Notes: generated by a model from the letters alone, not told the origin. 64,000 nt of DNA from Leptospira jelokensis (GCF_004769635.1 NZ_RQGH01000024.1:62001-126000); one strand, 5' to 3'; shown: positions 1-11,521, counted from the stretch's first letter. Numbers and translations are program-made.

Positions 1-485
1 TAGTCAGTTAAAAACCTACCATTTAACTCTTGTTTTCCGACCTGGTTCCCACTTTCATCTAGTAAAAATACAGTGTTATTGTCTCCCGATAAATACAAAA
101 CAGGTGATGCAAAATAACCACTCCTAGGGTAAGAATTAATGGGTTTTTTCCAATACAATTCACTGCTGTCGGAATAAAAATTAACTTCGTCACCAATTTT
201 TTCATACAAAAGGTAACCGTTCCCAAGTATTGGAAAATCGACCAAATACTTGGCATCGAATACTTGGAGAGAATTTGTTTTAAACGAATAAAACTGTTTA
301 TTGAATTTGTAACCATTGATGGTTTTTATAGGATCTTCTCCCACTTTTGGAGATGTTGTTCCAAACTTACCCTCTAAATTCCAAATCCATGTTTCTCGGA
401 TGTTCGGAACAAAATTGAATTCCACATCCCAACTCAAATAAAATAAAAGAAAAAAACCAAGTGAATACAGAATGTTTTGAAACAT
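1..485 (-). CDS. Exported protein of unknown function, C-terminus outside window
   Basis: Partial gene: the reading frame is open from the ATG at 485 down to the window edge (161 codons). Residues 5-20 are hydrophobic, like a signal peptide or anchor. The rest is rich in Tyr, Asn, Gly and Asp, with segments such as YLSGDNNTVFLLDESGN that resemble a blade of a PQQ- or WD-like beta-propeller. That resemblance is only impressionistic. The start lies 3 bases past the cinA-like stop side (gene ends at 489), so it is probably the last visible gene of the long minus-strand operon. Function unknown. Confidence 0.6.
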   Translation of the reverse strand, partial: MFQNILYSLGFFLLFYLSWDVEFNFVPNIRETWIWNLEGKFGTTSPKVGEDPIKTINGYKFNKQFYSFKTNSLQVFDAKYLVDFPILGNGYLLYEKIGDEVNFYSDSSELYWKKPINSYPRSGYFASPVLYLSGDNNTVFLLDESGNQVGKQELNGRFLTD

Positions 486-488
486 AGT

Positions 489-1742
489 TTATGTTGTCCT
501 AAATTTTAAAGATTGGTATAATAAAAACAAAGCAGTGTTACTCGCATTTTCCCGGATTGCTTCTCGATTCCCAGGAAAGATGTAACGATGTACTGAGACC
601 TTTCCATTTGGTTCTTTTAGACCAAAACAAACGGTTCCAACTGGTTTGCCCTCACTACCCCCTTCTGGGCCAGCAATCCCTGTTATGGAAATACCAAAGT
701 CAGTTTTTGTTTTTTCGTAGAGGCCTTCCACCATGGCCTTTGCAACTTCGTCACTCACTGCACCATATGTCTCAATGGAATCCTTTGGAACTCCAAGCAA
801 ATTTGTTTTTAATTGATTTGAGTAAGTGAGAAAACCACCCATAAAGTAAACACTAGAACCTGCTTGTTCCGTTAGTTTTTTTCCAAGAAGTCCACCCGTA
901 CAACTTTCAGCAACCGAAACAGTAAGGCCTTCTTTTAATAATTGTTCGTGAACAAATTGAAATACATCATCGGATATGATTTTTGGATATTGTGTTTCAA
1001 GGCGGTTTATTATTTTTTCCAATAATCCTTCATTCGTAGATTGGAAAATACATTTGATATAACCTCTGTTTGCCGTAACACCCCACTCTGCCTCTTTAAA
1101 AAATTCCTCCCGATTTGGTTCAATGAATTCATTTTGGAATAACGACTCACCGATATTCCACAACCATTTGGTTTTATGGACTAAGTTCTCACGAGGGTAA
1201 AGTTTTTTTAACTCAGGGACCAAACGGCGTCTGAACATCTCTGTCATCTCGGAGGGAACTCCTGGCATACAAACCAAATAGGAATTCTCTCCCAATGATT
1301 CAATAAATCCAACAGCAATGCCAACTGAGTTATCTAAGGTTTTTGAACCTTCTGGAACATGGGTTTGGCGAAAAACACTCGGAAGGATGTCTTTGTATTC
1401 TTTTCCACGTGATTCATAAATTTTTGTTAAACGGAGTTTTGCCTTTTCAACAGAATAAGAGGTTTTCCCAGTGAATTGCAAAACCGTTTCTAAAGTATAA
1501 TCATCTTCAGTGGGCCCAAGCCCACCTGTCATAATGGCAAGAACTTGTTTTTCCTTGGCAAGAGTTTGTAAGGCTTTTAATTCAGAAAGGATGAGACTTG
1601 GATCATCCGGTAATGTGATGAATTTTTTTACCTTCCAACCAAGCTCAAATAATTGATTTGCGATCCAACCAGAATTTGTGTCAACACTCCTACCTGCTGT
1701 AAGCTCCGATCCCGTTGACAATATAACAATGTGAGGAGTCAT
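489..1742 (-). CDS. cinA: CinA-like protein (nicotinamide-nucleotide amidase family)
   Basis: 417 residues, the normal length for two-domain CinA. The N-terminal part (about 5-175) is a MoaB/MogA-like domain with the MTGGLGPTEDD segment. The C-terminal part (about 265-410) is the PncC amidase domain, with SVAESCTGGLLG and GISITGIAGPEGG. In the family, PncC deamidates nicotinamide mononucleotide and recycles NAD by-products, and the N-terminal domain can carry ADP-ribose pyrophosphatase activity. It lies 6 bases after argS in the same direction, so it is probably co-transcribed. No missing motifs were seen. Confidence 0.93.
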   Translation of the reverse strand: MTPHIVILSTGSELTAGRSVDTNSGWIANQLFELGWKVKKFITLPDDPSLILSELKALQTLAKEKQVLAIMTGGLGPTEDDYTLETVLQFTGKTSYSVEKAKLRLTKIYESRGKEYKDILPSVFRQTHVPEGSKTLDNSVGIAVGFIESLGENSYLVCMPGVPSEMTEMFRRRLVPELKKLYPRENLVHKTKWLWNIGESLFQNEFIEPNREEFFKEAEWGVTANRGYIKCIFQSTNEGLLEKIINRLETQYPKIISDDVFQFVHEQLLKEGLTVSVAESCTGGLLGKKLTEQAGSSVYFMGGFLTYSNQLKTNLLGVPKDSIETYGAVSDEVAKAMVEGLYEKTKTDFGISITGIAGPEGGSEGKPVGTVCFGLKEPNGKVSVHRYIFPGNREAIRENASNTALFLLYQSLKFRTT

Positions 1743-1748
1743 TTAGGA

Positions 1749-3524
1749 TTACTCTCCTTCTTTTGACATCTTCTCTGGAAAAGTGATTCCCAGTAGTTCT
1801 AATCCAGAAGCGATCGAACATTTTGTTAAATAAATGAGAAGTAATAAGTGTTCCCTTTCTTCCCCTTGTTTTTCTTTAATACGATTGTTTTTATCAGAAT
1901 AGAATTTTGTAAAAGCTTTACTAAGTGATTGTAAGTAATTGGTTAGGCGGTGTGGCTCTAAATTAGAAGCTGTATCATATACTTCTTCTTGGAAACGAGA
2001 GACCCAAAATAACAAACGAAGGCGTTCATCGGATTGGAAATGGTTGGCATTTAAATTGCTTGGCCCCACCCATCCCTCCATAGGAATTTGTAATTCACGA
2101 AAGATGGAACAAACCCTTGCATGCGCATATTGGATATAAAATACAGGATTTTTATCTGATTCATCCTTCGCTAAGTCCAAATCAAAATCGAGTGGTGCAT
2201 CAGAACTTCTCATAAGGAAAAAGTAACGTCCAACATCTTTTCCATTTTTCCCAAGATAAGTTAATAAATCTCGCATTGTCTGGAAAATTCCCAAACGTTT
2301 ACTCATTTTTACTTTTTCTTTGTTTTCGATCAAATTCACTTGTTGGGCAATGAGAACCAAAAAACTATCCCTTGGTTTTCCAAAAGATTCCACAGCTCCT
2401 TTCAAACGAGCAATGTATCCGTAATGATCGGGTCCCCAGATATCGATGAGTTTGTTAAAACCACGTTTGTATTTGTCATAGTGATAAGCAATGTCTGCCA
2501 TTAGGTACGTTGGCCTTCCATCTTCCCTACGGATCACTCTGTCTTTGTCATCACCATACTGAGTGGATAAAAAATGAAGTTTCCCATCTATGGTAGTCAC
2601 ATCTTCCGATTTTAAAATAGAAGGAACTTTTTCAACTTCACCAGCTTCGTGTAAACTCCTTTCACTATAAAACAAGTCAAACTGCACTCCAAAAAGTTTT
2701 AGGTCTTCTTTTTGTCGGCTTAGATTGTAATCCACAGCATACTTTGACAAATATGGTACCAATTCTTCCCAGTTTTTCTTTAGAATCCAATCTTCTACTT
2801 GCTTTGATTTGGAATTGTCCTTTAGTAATTCTTTGGCAATATCTTTAATGTATTCACCACGGTAACTTTCTTTCGGCAAAATTCTTTTTTCTATCAGTGA
2901 AGTTACAGAATCCTCACTCTCCTCTTCTTGGAATGTGATGGTTTCTCCTTTTTCTTCAAAGATTCGAAGTAATACCGCAACTCCAAGTAAATACACTTGG
3001 TTGCCATAATCATTTACATAAAACTCTCGTTTGACGGTATGGCCAAGGCTTGTGAGTAAATTCCCAAGAGCATCCCCGTATGCCGCAGAACGAGCCGAAA
3101 CAATATTCATGGGTCCAGTTGGATTTGCAGAAACAAACTCAAGTAATATGTTCTCAGTATTTTCCGAATGTGCAAAACTAACACTAGGAAACATCACTGC
3201 GTTAGTATACTGGAGTAGATAGGAAGCACGAATTCGAAAATTGATAAATCCTGGAGGAGAAAAAGTTACAAACTCAAAGAGATCTTCATTTTTGATCTCC
3301 GAAAGTATACCTTCCGCAATCTCTTTTGGATTTAATTTTAAAAGATTTTTATTCTCCAGAGCAAAGGGAGAAGAATAATCGCCAAATTTTTCATCCCTTG
3401 AGTATTCGATTCGGATTTTGAAATCAGAAAGAGGAAGGTCTACATTTATTTTTAACAGGTATGATTTGACTGCTTTCGTTAGTTCTGTAAGGACAAGATT
3501 TTTTAATAATTGGTTGGCTTTCAT
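1749..3524 (-). CDS. argS: Arginyl-tRNA synthetase
   Basis: 591 residues. A class I synthetase that charges tRNA-Arg with arginine. Seen: the N-terminal additional domain (about 1-110), the catalytic core beginning around FVSANPTGPMN, the KMSKR loop, and a C-terminal DALR-type anticodon-binding domain ending in GLELLGITFPEKM. The segment where HIGH normally sits reads GPMNIVSAR, so both histidines of the usual signature are absent (see findings). Its ATG overlaps the stop of the preceding small membrane protein by 4 bases, which suggests translational coupling. Confidence 0.95.
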   Translation of the reverse strand: MKANQLLKNLVLTELTKAVKSYLLKINVDLPLSDFKIRIEYSRDEKFGDYSSPFALENKNLLKLNPKEIAEGILSEIKNEDLFEFVTFSPPGFINFRIRASYLLQYTNAVMFPSVSFAHSENTENILLEFVSANPTGPMNIVSARSAAYGDALGNLLTSLGHTVKREFYVNDYGNQVYLLGVAVLLRIFEEKGETITFQEEESEDSVTSLIEKRILPKESYRGEYIKDIAKELLKDNSKSKQVEDWILKKNWEELVPYLSKYAVDYNLSRQKEDLKLFGVQFDLFYSERSLHEAGEVEKVPSILKSEDVTTIDGKLHFLSTQYGDDKDRVIRREDGRPTYLMADIAYHYDKYKRGFNKLIDIWGPDHYGYIARLKGAVESFGKPRDSFLVLIAQQVNLIENKEKVKMSKRLGIFQTMRDLLTYLGKNGKDVGRYFFLMRSSDAPLDFDLDLAKDESDKNPVFYIQYAHARVCSIFRELQIPMEGWVGPSNLNANHFQSDERLRLLFWVSRFQEEVYDTASNLEPHRLTNYLQSLSKAFTKFYSDKNNRIKEKQGEEREHLLLLIYLTKCSIASGLELLGITFPEKMSKEGE

Positions 3525-3781
3525 TTTTCTATTTTAAGTTCCATTTTTAATTGGTCTGCATTTTCCCATAGTTCAAAACTTTTGATTTTGAAACGTGTTA
3601 CAAAATTGGGGATCGGTTCCTTCGTCTCACGGATGGTTGCTTGGAAAATTTCTTTTTGGTCTTTGGAGATTTTAGGCAACGAATTTGGTTTGAGGTTTTC
3701 CGATTTTAGGAGCAATTGGAAAAGAGCAAGGAACACCGAAAAGGTCATCACAAGTAAAATGGTTTTCGTGATAAAGTTCAT
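3521..3781 (-). CDS. Small single-pass membrane protein, unknown function
   Basis: 86 residues. It starts with one hydrophobic helix (about 4-24, TKTILLVMTFSVFLALFQLL), followed by a charged, Lys/Glu-rich tail that probably faces the periplasm. It overlaps recO by 4 bases at its start and argS by 4 bases at its end, which supports it as a real, translationally coupled gene. I do not recognise a family. Its position between recO and argS suggests no specific role. Confidence 0.75.
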   Translation of the reverse strand: MNFITKTILLVMTFSVFLALFQLLLKSENLKPNSLPKISKDQKEIFQATIRETKEPIPNFVTRFKIKSFELWENADQLKMELKIEK

Positions 3782-4527
3782 AAATCCCCAATGGTTTTGT
3801 AAAATTCAAAATACGACTTCAATTCCCTTCCGAGTAGTGATCGCAAAAACTGATTGAGGATGAGATCCCCTTCGGTGTATTCCGTAACTTTTGGGAAGAT
3901 GGATAAAACATTTGAAAATTTCTTAGATAACATTGTATGAAAAAGTTTTAAAACAGGCAAATGATCTTTGGAAATGGGATGGCAATCGGAACATAAAAAT
4001 TCACGTGAGTCGACAGAAAAATACGCCTTAGGTTTTGTTAAAACCTCTTCTCCGCAGGTATGGCAGTAAAACTCAGTGGGAAAATGTCCCATATGGGTGA
4101 GGGCACGGAGTTTGAAAAAGGGAAGGATTTCCTTACGAAATCCATTGGCATTGGACGCCTCCAAACTGCCAGAAAGTAACTGGTATAAAAATGGATGGCT
4201 CTCTCCCTCAGGGTATAAATGGGAGGTGAGCTCTGTGATGTACAAAACAAAAAGAGTTCCTATGTAATCAGACTTTAATTCATCGTATCGTTTGATTAAG
4301 TGGATTTCCTTTGTGGACTTCCAATCCTTCTCTGCTTGGTCATAAAAATCCACTTCCACCAGACAACCAAGTTCCGTTGAAATGATCGCTCTCCGTTTGG
4401 ATTTACGAATCCCTTTGCTGATAAAATTCATTCGCATATGGGATTCACCCGCTAAACTGATGAGCCTATCACTATCACCTATGTCCTTACTTTGGATAAT
4501 GATCCCAGTTTCTTTTCGAATGGCCAT
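3778..4527 (-). CDS. recO: DNA repair protein RecO
   Basis: 249 residues, normal for RecO. With RecR it loads RecA onto SSB-coated single-stranded DNA in the RecF pathway. The N-terminus (about 1-80) has the OB-fold signature, including ETGIIIQSKDIGDSDRLISL. The centre contains a zinc-ribbon pair, CHTCG and CSDCH, at about 155-180, and the remainder is the helical domain. It abuts ybeY with no gap (4527/4528) and overlaps the next gene by 4 bases. The ssb gene is in the same operon further upstream. Confidence 0.92.
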   Translation of the reverse strand: MAIRKETGIIIQSKDIGDSDRLISLAGESHMRMNFISKGIRKSKRRAIISTELGCLVEVDFYDQAEKDWKSTKEIHLIKRYDELKSDYIGTLFVLYITELTSHLYPEGESHPFLYQLLSGSLEASNANGFRKEILPFFKLRALTHMGHFPTEFYCHTCGEEVLTKPKAYFSVDSREFLCSDCHPISKDHLPVLKLFHTMLSKKFSNVLSIFPKVTEYTEGDLILNQFLRSLLGRELKSYFEFYKTIGDL

Positions 4528-4992
4528 TTATCTTAAAAAAACCAAATCCAAACATTCATCTTCCATCTTTCGCATGAGCTTCGCATCTTCTTCATTCGTT
4601 TCGTGATCGTATCCAAAAAGATGTAAAATCCCATGCACTAACAAACGATAAAACTCATCGATAAGACTATGCCCAATTTCCATCGCTTGTTTCCTGCAAG
4701 TGTCCACAGAAATCACAACTTCCCCTAAAATTTGAACCGGTACCTCGGGAAATTCGCAGTACAAAGGAAAAGACAAAACATCTGTCGTTTTATCTTTCCC
4801 TCGCCTTTCCGCATTGATTGTTTTCATTCCTGCATCATCTACAAGTAAAATCGATAACTCTAATGCTTTTAAGAAACCAGGGCTTAGGAATTGTAAAATT
4901 TTTTCACTATTTTTTAATACCAAGTCTGGAATGATTTCCGTTTGGTTCGTTTCATCATTCCAATGAGTGGAAACCGAAAGGGAAGGATTCAT
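4528..4992 (-). CDS. ybeY: Endoribonuclease YbeY (rRNA maturation factor)
   Basis: 154 residues. A zinc-dependent endoribonuclease involved in 16S rRNA 3'-end maturation and 70S quality control. The metal-binding signature [11 protein letters not shown] (H-x3-H-x5-H) is intact near the C-terminus, and the conserved DVLSFPL segment is in the middle. The start overlaps the stop of the 7TM-HD gene by 4 bases. The order phoH, pgpH, ybeY is the familiar cluster found in many bacteria, which supports all three calls. Confidence 0.95.
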   Translation of the reverse strand: MNPSLSVSTHWNDETNQTEIIPDLVLKNSEKILQFLSPGFLKALELSILLVDDAGMKTINAERRGKDKTTDVLSFPLYCEFPEVPVQILGEVVISVDTCRKQAMEIGHSLIDEFYRLLVHGILHLFGYDHETNEEDAKLMRKMEDECLDLVFLR

Positions 4993-7355
4993 TGTTTTGA
5001 CTTTTTTGAATTCGCCGATTCTAAGGCCTTGGTATCTTCGGGTTTTGGGTACTTGGGTCTTTGGTGTAGGCTTGAAAGTAAAACTTCTTTAAAACTGGAT
5101 TTGATGATTTCTAAATCACCGATGGTTAATCCACTTTCATCCAATTGGTTTTCTGCAAGTTTGGAATTGATGATTTTACGGATCAAATCATCTAAACTCT
5201 CTGGGGAAACTTCATCTAACGAACGAGAGGCGGCTTCCAATGAATCGGCAATCATCACAATTGCTGTTTCTTTACTTTGAGGTTTAGGCCCAGGGTATTG
5301 GAAATCTTTTTTGTTTATATTTTTACGTGCAGAACTTGAAATTTCTTGTAAAGCTTTGTGGTAAAAGAATGCCATTGTGGAGGTTCCGTGGTGCTCCGGG
5401 ATAAAACTGATGATTTCTCTCGGTAACCTGGCTTTTTTGGCCATTTCAATTCCATCTAACACATGATCAATGACCGTTTTGGCAGCAAGGGCTGGGTTAT
5501 TTTTATCGATGTGTTCCGGTTTTGGAATTAAATGTTGGTTTTCTACGAAAAATCCCGCATTCGGTATTTTGCCTATGTCATGGAAATACACACCCACACG
5601 CACAAGAAGCCGGTCCAAGTTTAGATTCTGTGCTGCCCTTTCAGAGAGTGCTGCTACCATAAAGGTATGGGTATAGGTGGATGGTGCCTTTGTTAGGAGT
5701 TGTTGTAATAATGGATGGCCCGTATCGGCAAGCTCAATCAATTTGAATCGTGTTGGGATATTAAAGATGTATTCGTAGAGTGGGAGGAGGAACTGAACGG
5801 CAGTGGCACTCGCAAACCCATTCACAAAACACATTATGATAATCCGAAATAAATTGGAATTGGTAAAATCTTTAAAAAAACCAGCACCACTCGATACAAA
5901 AAACTCCCTGCCATCAAACAGATACCCAGCCGTTGTGATTAAGATTTGTACGAAGGTTAAGAGAAAACCAGCCTTAAGGAAATCAATTCGTTTCAGTAAC
6001 CTGCGCCCATAGATGGAACTCATGACCGCAACCGTGAAAGCCAACATAAACGATGTCGGGTTGTAACGTGAGGCAAAAAAGACGGCAAAGGATAAAAAGA
6101 ATCCAATGGCTATGGAAAGTTGCTCATCATACACAAAACCAAGTAACAAACAGAGCATACCCACAGGGACAAACATTCCAAAATAGTAAACTCCCGACAA
6201 ATCACTGTCAGTTGCATAAAACACTTTAGACAATAAATAGATCGATGCGATTACGATCCATAATGTAAAAAAGATAATGAGGTTACTGGATAGGTCATTC
6301 AATCGGTTTGGCCGGTAACGGATCAAATAAAAACCTACAATGACAATGAGGACACATTGAGTGAGGAAAATGGAAACAATGGATGCGAGGTTTGCCCTTG
6401 TGGCATACAAATTCATCATATCCAATTTCAACTTTACCTCAGGTGTGATGACATCCCCTGCTCTCACGATGATTTCATTCGCTTGGATCCTACTTTTTTG
6501 CACTGAAACTGCAATTGCAGCTTTTACTCTAGAGTTTTCAGTTTCTTCAGGGTTGTAATTACAAGCGGGATAGGAATATACATAATACAAACCTATCCGA
6601 GAAACTGCTTTGAGTAATGAATCAGATACATTTGGCAATTTTTCAGAAGCTAACTTAGATAATACGGCAGTCACTGGCCCGTCTTTATAAATTTGAGACC
6701 TAGGGATGACTAAATTCCCATCGATGATCGTAGTGTGGTCTTGGGTTCCGATATTACGAATTTTTGCACCAGCTTTGTCCAATTCTTTGGCAAAAGGTAA
6801 GTCTTCCTTTACTATGCAATACTTGGAAAAAATAAGATTTGTGTATTGTTGGATGAAATTTTTTAATTTTTCTTTTTTAGGATAATCCAATATCGCTTGG
6901 ATTTCTTCGTTTGTACGATTGCGCCACCTCGGGATCCGGTCCTTCACCGTTGTGGGATTTGATTTTCCTTCTTGGACCAAAATGCGTAATATCTCTAAGT
7001 CTTCCGATAAATTGGTATCAATCCCAGAAGCTAACACCCCAAAGTCTTTATCAAAGGCATAGGGAACATTTGATTTTGCTTTTTGTTTTTCTAAATTGGT
7101 TTTCTCACTATCTTCATAGGAAAATTCTTTTACCGATTGGATGGTTTCCGGTGCAATTTTTCCTTCCGAAAAAAGTCCGTCAGGGTCTGTATCCACTTTA
7201 GATTGCCCAAAAAAAGGAATCGAAAGTACGTATGTAACAAAAAGTAAGGTGAGAAATACCAAAATGATTTGGATATTCCGTACAACAGAGACCGGTCTAA
7301 CTTTTGTTAAAAAGTCAGTCACACTTGTCATTGAAGAATCAAAGATTGCTTTCAT
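4989..7355 (-). CDS. pgpH: 7TM-HD membrane phosphodiesterase (PgpH-like, c-di-AMP)
   Basis: 788 residues. Order of parts: a membrane anchor at about 28-50, a large extracytoplasmic 7TMR-HDED domain to about 315, seven hydrophobic helices from about 318 to 520, and a cytoplasmic HD domain from about 545. The HD motif is visible as VYFHDIGKI, followed by IPEHHGT. PgpH proteins hydrolyse cyclic di-AMP to pApA. That activity is inferred from the architecture and the phoH-pgpH-ybeY gene order. It overlaps phoH and ybeY by 4 bases each. Confidence 0.9.
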   Translation of the reverse strand: MKAIFDSSMTSVTDFLTKVRPVSVVRNIQIILVFLTLLFVTYVLSIPFFGQSKVDTDPDGLFSEGKIAPETIQSVKEFSYEDSEKTNLEKQKAKSNVPYAFDKDFGVLASGIDTNLSEDLEILRILVQEGKSNPTTVKDRIPRWRNRTNEEIQAILDYPKKEKLKNFIQQYTNLIFSKYCIVKEDLPFAKELDKAGAKIRNIGTQDHTTIIDGNLVIPRSQIYKDGPVTAVLSKLASEKLPNVSDSLLKAVSRIGLYYVYSYPACNYNPEETENSRVKAAIAVSVQKSRIQANEIIVRAGDVITPEVKLKLDMMNLYATRANLASIVSIFLTQCVLIVIVGFYLIRYRPNRLNDLSSNLIIFFTLWIVIASIYLLSKVFYATDSDLSGVYYFGMFVPVGMLCLLLGFVYDEQLSIAIGFFLSFAVFFASRYNPTSFMLAFTVAVMSSIYGRRLLKRIDFLKAGFLLTFVQILITTAGYLFDGREFFVSSGAGFFKDFTNSNLFRIIIMCFVNGFASATAVQFLLPLYEYIFNIPTRFKLIELADTGHPLLQQLLTKAPSTYTHTFMVAALSERAAQNLNLDRLLVRVGVYFHDIGKIPNAGFFVENQHLIPKPEHIDKNNPALAAKTVIDHVLDGIEMAKKARLPREIISFIPEHHGTSTMAFFYHKALQEISSSARKNINKKDFQYPGPKPQSKETAIVMIADSLEAASRSLDEVSPESLDDLIRKIINSKLAENQLDESGLTIGDLEIIKSSFKEVLLSSLHQRPKYPKPEDTKALESANSKKSKQ

Positions 7356-8359
7356 GGTTTTTTGTTAAATAAACTTTCGTTTTCTTCGAAACGTCGGACA
7401 ATTGATTCGACGATCGGGTGACGGGTTATGTCTTCCCTTCCGAAAAAAATTGTCTCTATTCCATTCAAATTTCGAAGTGTGTAAACTGTTTTTTCAAGGC
7501 CTGAGCGACCATGGGCAAGATCGATTTGGGTTGCATCCCCTGAAATTGCCATTTTGGAATTTTTCCCAAACCGTGTGAGGAACATTTTGAGTTGGGGGAG
7601 TGTGCAGTTTTGTGCTTCATCCAAGATGATAAAGGAATGGGAAAGGGTGCGGCCTCGCATAAAGGCAATAGGAGCAATTTCAATTTTTCCCACTTGTAGG
7701 TATTCACTTGTTTTTTCGAAACCAATACATTCGTGTAACGCATCATAGATGGGGCGAAGGTAAGGGTTTACTTTTTGTGTTAAGTCGCCAGGTAAAAAAC
7801 CTAAGTTCTCCCCTGCTTCTACGGCAGGCCTTGTGAGGATGAGCCTGTCCACTTCTCCTGTTTGCATCATGCGGCAAGCAGTGGCGATGGATAAAAATGT
7901 TTTCCCTGTGCCGGCAGGACCCATGGCAATCGTGATGTAGTTTTTATGAAGGCTATCCACAAAACTTTCTTGGTTTTTCGTACGAGGGAAAATGGGTTTG
8001 CCCTTGAAGGTGACAAAAATTTTGTCTTTGGGAGTCCAAGTTTCTCCTTCCTTTTGGAAATCTGGGGATCCTGGCGTTGGCCACCCACCACTGGAGTCTT
8101 TCACTTTGTTCACCAAGTAATCGATATCAAAAAAAGAATACTCCGATTTGTCTGGTCTTCGTTTGAAATTTTCTTCTACTTTCTGGAAGGTATCGAGTGC
8201 CACTTGTACATGGTCACTACTCCCTTGGATGATAAGAGATTTTCCACGTGGGATCAGTTTTACATTCAGTCGGCTTTCCCATAACGGGAGTTTGCTGTCA
8301 CCAATCCCACATACCGTTTGGTAGAGGGATTCTTCCTGGAATGTAAAACTTTCATCCAT
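7352..8359 (-). CDS. phoH: PhoH-like ATPase
   Basis: 335 residues. The N-terminal part (about 1-110) is a KH-like RNA-binding domain. The P-loop NTPase domain follows, with Walker A GPAGTGKT and Walker [11 protein letters not shown]. PhoH proteins are linked to RNA metabolism and ribosome maturation together with YbeY, its near neighbour here. The stop overlaps the next start by 4 bases, and the start lies one base after the aspS stop. Confidence 0.93.
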   Translation of the reverse strand: MDESFTFQEESLYQTVCGIGDSKLPLWESRLNVKLIPRGKSLIIQGSSDHVQVALDTFQKVEENFKRRPDKSEYSFFDIDYLVNKVKDSSGGWPTPGSPDFQKEGETWTPKDKIFVTFKGKPIFPRTKNQESFVDSLHKNYITIAMGPAGTGKTFLSIATACRMMQTGEVDRLILTRPAVEAGENLGFLPGDLTQKVNPYLRPIYDALHECIGFEKTSEYLQVGKIEIAPIAFMRGRTLSHSFIILDEAQNCTLPQLKMFLTRFGKNSKMAISGDATQIDLAHGRSGLEKTVYTLRNLNGIETIFFGREDITRHPIVESIVRRFEENESLFNKKP

Positions 8360-8360
8360 A

Positions 8361-10166
8361 CTAAATTGTAACTACCCTAAGTTTGAGTTCTTCTAATTGT
8401 TTTCCTTCCACAGGACCTGGCGCTTCACTCATCATACAAGTACCTTTTTGTGTTTTGGGGAAGGCAATCACATCACGGATAGAAGTTCCACCCGTAAGTA
8501 ACATCATAATCCGGTCCACACCAAACGCAATCCCACCATGAGGAGGGGCACCAAAGGAAAGTGCATCGAGTAAAAATCCAAACTTGGACTTAGCATCCTC
8601 TTCCCCGATCCCAATGGCTTCCAAAACAAGGCTTTGGATTTCTGGGTTATGGATCCTGATCGATCCACCACCAATCTCAGTTCCATTCAGAACGAGGTCA
8701 TATGCCTTTGCACCAATGGAAGAAAGGTCAACTTCTTTCCCGTCCTTCCAATCCCTTAGTTTTTGAAAGTCTTCCTCTTTCGGTGAAGTGAAAGGATGGT
8801 GCAGGAAGGTCCAGGACTTGGTTGTTTCGTCCAACTCAAACATAGGAAAGTCAACCACCCAATGGAAACTATAAGGGACCTTAGGTGGATCATATTTTTC
8901 TGATAATTTCAAACGAAGCGCACCAAGAGAAGCATTTACAATCTTAGACGTATCTGCTCCGAAGAATACCATATCCCCTTCCTTGGAACCTACTGCTTTT
9001 GCAATGGCCTCCAATGCTTCTGGAGAGAAACGTTTTGTAATCGTAGATTCAAGACCGTTTGCTCCGTGTTTCATATAGGCAAGGCCTTTGGCACGGAAGT
9101 CACGGGAAAGCCAAGCCGTGAGGTCTTCGATTTCTTTTCGTGAAATCACAGAACCACCGGGGACACAAATCGCTTTCACCACACCACCACTGGCAATGGC
9201 ACCAGTGAACACTTGGAAGTCACATGACTTCACATGTTCTGAAACATTCACAAGTTTCATCCCAAAACGGATGTCTGGTTTGTCGGAACCATACTCTTCC
9301 ATCGCTACATGGTATGGCATCGTCATAAAGGGTGCCTTCACTTCCAATTGGAATACTTTCTTTAAGGCATATGCCCACATAGCTTCAATTTCACGGCGGA
9401 TGTCTTCTTCCGTGACAAACGAAAACTCCATATCAAGTTGTGTGAATTCAGGTTGGCGGTCTGCACGTAAATCTTCATCTCGAAAACACTTTACAATTTG
9501 GAAGTAACGTTCCATTCCCCCAATCATAAGGATCTGTTTGAAAAGCTGAGGGGACTGGGGGAGTGCATAAAACTCACCTGCATTCAAACGAGATGGAACT
9601 AGAAAGTCCCTTGCACCTTCTGGTGTGGATTTATTTAAAATAGGAGTTTCAATTTCTAAAAAGGATTTACGATCCAAGTACTCTCGCAATGCAAATGTTA
9701 GTTTGTGACGTAAAACCAAACGGTCTCTAAGTTCTTCCCTACGCATATCGAGGTAACGATACTTCAAACGGATTTCTTCTCCAGAGGGATCAAATTCATC
9801 TAAAGTAAACGGTGGGGTTTTGGACGTGTTTAAGATTTCGACTGATTCAGCGATTAACTCGTATTTGCCGGTTTCCATCTTTGGATTGACAGAGTCTGCA
9901 TCTCTTAGGGCTAGTTTTCCCTTCACTGCAATCACAAATTCGGATCGAATTTTTTCGACTTTGGAAAAATCATCACCAAGGATTTCTTTTCTGGCAACGA
10001 TTTGTAAAATCCCAGAACGATCCCGAAGGTCGATAAAAATCACTCCCCCTTGGTCACGGTAACGGAAGGCCCAACCGGAAAGGAATAATGTTTTTCCAAC
10101 AGACTCATCGGAGACATTTGTGGCGCTAATTCTATTTTTGTATTCTGATGTAACCCAGTGATTCAA
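8361..10166 (-). CDS. aspS: Aspartyl-tRNA synthetase
   Basis: 601 residues, the bacterial class II type. It has an N-terminal OB-fold anticodon-binding domain (about 1-110), the QSPQLFKQ and [18 protein letters not shown] catalytic motifs, a bacterial GAD insertion in the middle (about 290-420), and the class II motif 3 segment GIAFGVDRI near the end. It charges tRNA-Asp. I cannot decide from sequence alone whether it also charges tRNA-Asn. It lies 11 bases after dnaB in the same operon. Confidence 0.96.
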   Translation of the reverse strand: MNHWVTSEYKNRISATNVSDESVGKTLFLSGWAFRYRDQGGVIFIDLRDRSGILQIVARKEILGDDFSKVEKIRSEFVIAVKGKLALRDADSVNPKMETGKYELIAESVEILNTSKTPPFTLDEFDPSGEEIRLKYRYLDMRREELRDRLVLRHKLTFALREYLDRKSFLEIETPILNKSTPEGARDFLVPSRLNAGEFYALPQSPQLFKQILMIGGMERYFQIVKCFRDEDLRADRQPEFTQLDMEFSFVTEEDIRREIEAMWAYALKKVFQLEVKAPFMTMPYHVAMEEYGSDKPDIRFGMKLVNVSEHVKSCDFQVFTGAIASGGVVKAICVPGGSVISRKEIEDLTAWLSRDFRAKGLAYMKHGANGLESTITKRFSPEALEAIAKAVGSKEGDMVFFGADTSKIVNASLGALRLKLSEKYDPPKVPYSFHWVVDFPMFELDETTKSWTFLHHPFTSPKEEDFQKLRDWKDGKEVDLSSIGAKAYDLVLNGTEIGGGSIRIHNPEIQSLVLEAIGIGEEDAKSKFGFLLDALSFGAPPHGGIAFGVDRIMMLLTGGTSIRDVIAFPKTQKGTCMMSEAPGPVEGKQLEELKLRVVTI

Positions 10167-10177
10167 TTGAAAACCTC

Positions 10178-11521
10178 TTATAATGGAACGTTATCGAAAC
10201 GGCTGATCTTCGGATTGAACATCAATGGAAAATCTGCCGTTGCTCCCGCTCTGTTTTTGGCGATGATGATCTCAGCCATTCCCCGTTTGTTCGGGTCTAG
10301 CTCTTCGGGAGGTTTCACCATTTCTTCCCGATAAATAAAACATACAATGTCCGCATCCTGCTCAATGGCACCTGACTCCCGTAAGTCGGAAAGCTGAGGC
10401 CTTTGGTCTTTGGAGCGGTTTTCAATGGAACGGTTCATCTGTGATAAGGCGATGATGGGACAACCCACTTCCCGTGCCATTTGTTTGAGTCCTCTGGAAA
10501 TATTGGCAACCTCTTGTTGCCTTCCACCCATAGCTGCTTTTGGGTCACTCATAAGCTGTAAATAATCCACAATCACAAGCCCTACTTCTTCTGTGGTACG
10601 AAGTTGGCGGAGTCGTGCCGAAAACTCTTGGATGGTCAAATACCCCGAATCATCGATGTAAAGGCTTGCTGATGTGATATTGCCAATACTGTCTTTCAGT
10701 TGGGTCATCTGCGCGGATGTGAGAGTTCCCGCTTTTAACGCATACGAATCAATCCTTGCATCAGCACTGATGAGTTTGAGAAGGAGTTCAATCCGACTCA
10801 TTTCAAGTGAAAAGATAACGACCGTTTTACGCTCTTTCAAAGCAGCATTGGCAGCAATGTTTAACGCAAAAGTAGTTTTACCATTACCTGGACGCGCTGC
10901 AAGGATCATTAGTTCGTGAGACTTAAGACCTGTGGTTGCCATATCAAGGCCCGTAAAATGGGTTTTTAAACCATTGATCCCACCGGTTCCATTTTGGCTT
11001 GCCGCCACCACATTTTTGATGTAATCAATCAGGGCATTGGCATCATCTTTGACTTTTCGTAAACCCTTGGACCTCTCCTGGCGAGAGATATCCATAAGAG
11101 ACTGTTCCACAAGACTAAAAACAGAATCGTTTTCCCCAGGTTCAATTTTGACTTTGTCAATGGCTTGTGTGAGAGCTTCGACATACTTTCGTCTGTCGGA
11201 AACACGTTTCACACGACGAACATAATAGTCTAACGGTTGAAAGGGGACGGTATCTTTATAAAGAGATGTGATGTATTCCAAGTCGCGGGATTCATCTTTA
11301 AAAAGACGTTTTTCCCGCATTTGGTTTGTGACCGTTACTAGGTCAATGTTTGTCCCTTCATTGATTAGGTCTGTGACTGCCTCAAACACCCTTCTATGGG
11401 TATCCATATAAAAGTCATCTGGGCTTAGACCTAAGTCTTCCTGCCCGGCTACCCCTCTCATGAGTAGGTAACCGATTAAGTTCTTCTCAGACTCTATCTC
11501 CTGAAGGGGGTTAGAATTCAT
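10178..11521 (-). CDS. dnaB: Replicative DNA helicase DnaB
   Basis: 447 residues. Has the N-terminal helical domain (about 8-110), a linker, and the RecA-like helicase domain with Walker [14 protein letters not shown], the [12 protein letters not shown] segment and the VIVDYLQLM Walker B. It is the hexameric helicase that unwinds DNA at the replication fork. It follows rplI by 21 bases. The rpsF-ssb-rpsR-rplI-dnaB order is conserved across many bacteria. No intein was seen in the ATPase domain. Confidence 0.96.
   Translation of the reverse strand: MNSNPLQEIESEKNLIGYLLMRGVAGQEDLGLSPDDFYMDTHRRVFEAVTDLINEGTNIDLVTVTNQMREKRLFKDESRDLEYITSLYKDTVPFQPLDYYVRRVKRVSDRRKYVEALTQAIDKVKIEPGENDSVFSLVEQSLMDISRQERSKGLRKVKDDANALIDYIKNVVAASQNGTGGINGLKTHFTGLDMATTGLKSHELMILAARPGNGKTTFALNIAANAALKERKTVVIFSLEMSRIELLLKLISADARIDSYALKAGTLTSAQMTQLKDSIGNITSASLYIDDSGYLTIQEFSARLRQLRTTEEVGLVIVDYLQLMSDPKAAMGGRQQEVANISRGLKQMAREVGCPIIALSQMNRSIENRSKDQRPQLSDLRESGAIEQDADIVCFIYREEMVKPPEELDPNKRGMAEIIIAKNRAGATADFPLMFNPKISRFDNVPL

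Noticed and set aside
59..316. An 85-residue minus-strand open frame at the window start
   Set aside because: It is a shadow of the real minus-strand gene that starts at 485 in another frame. Its product lacks a coherent hydrophobic or domain pattern.
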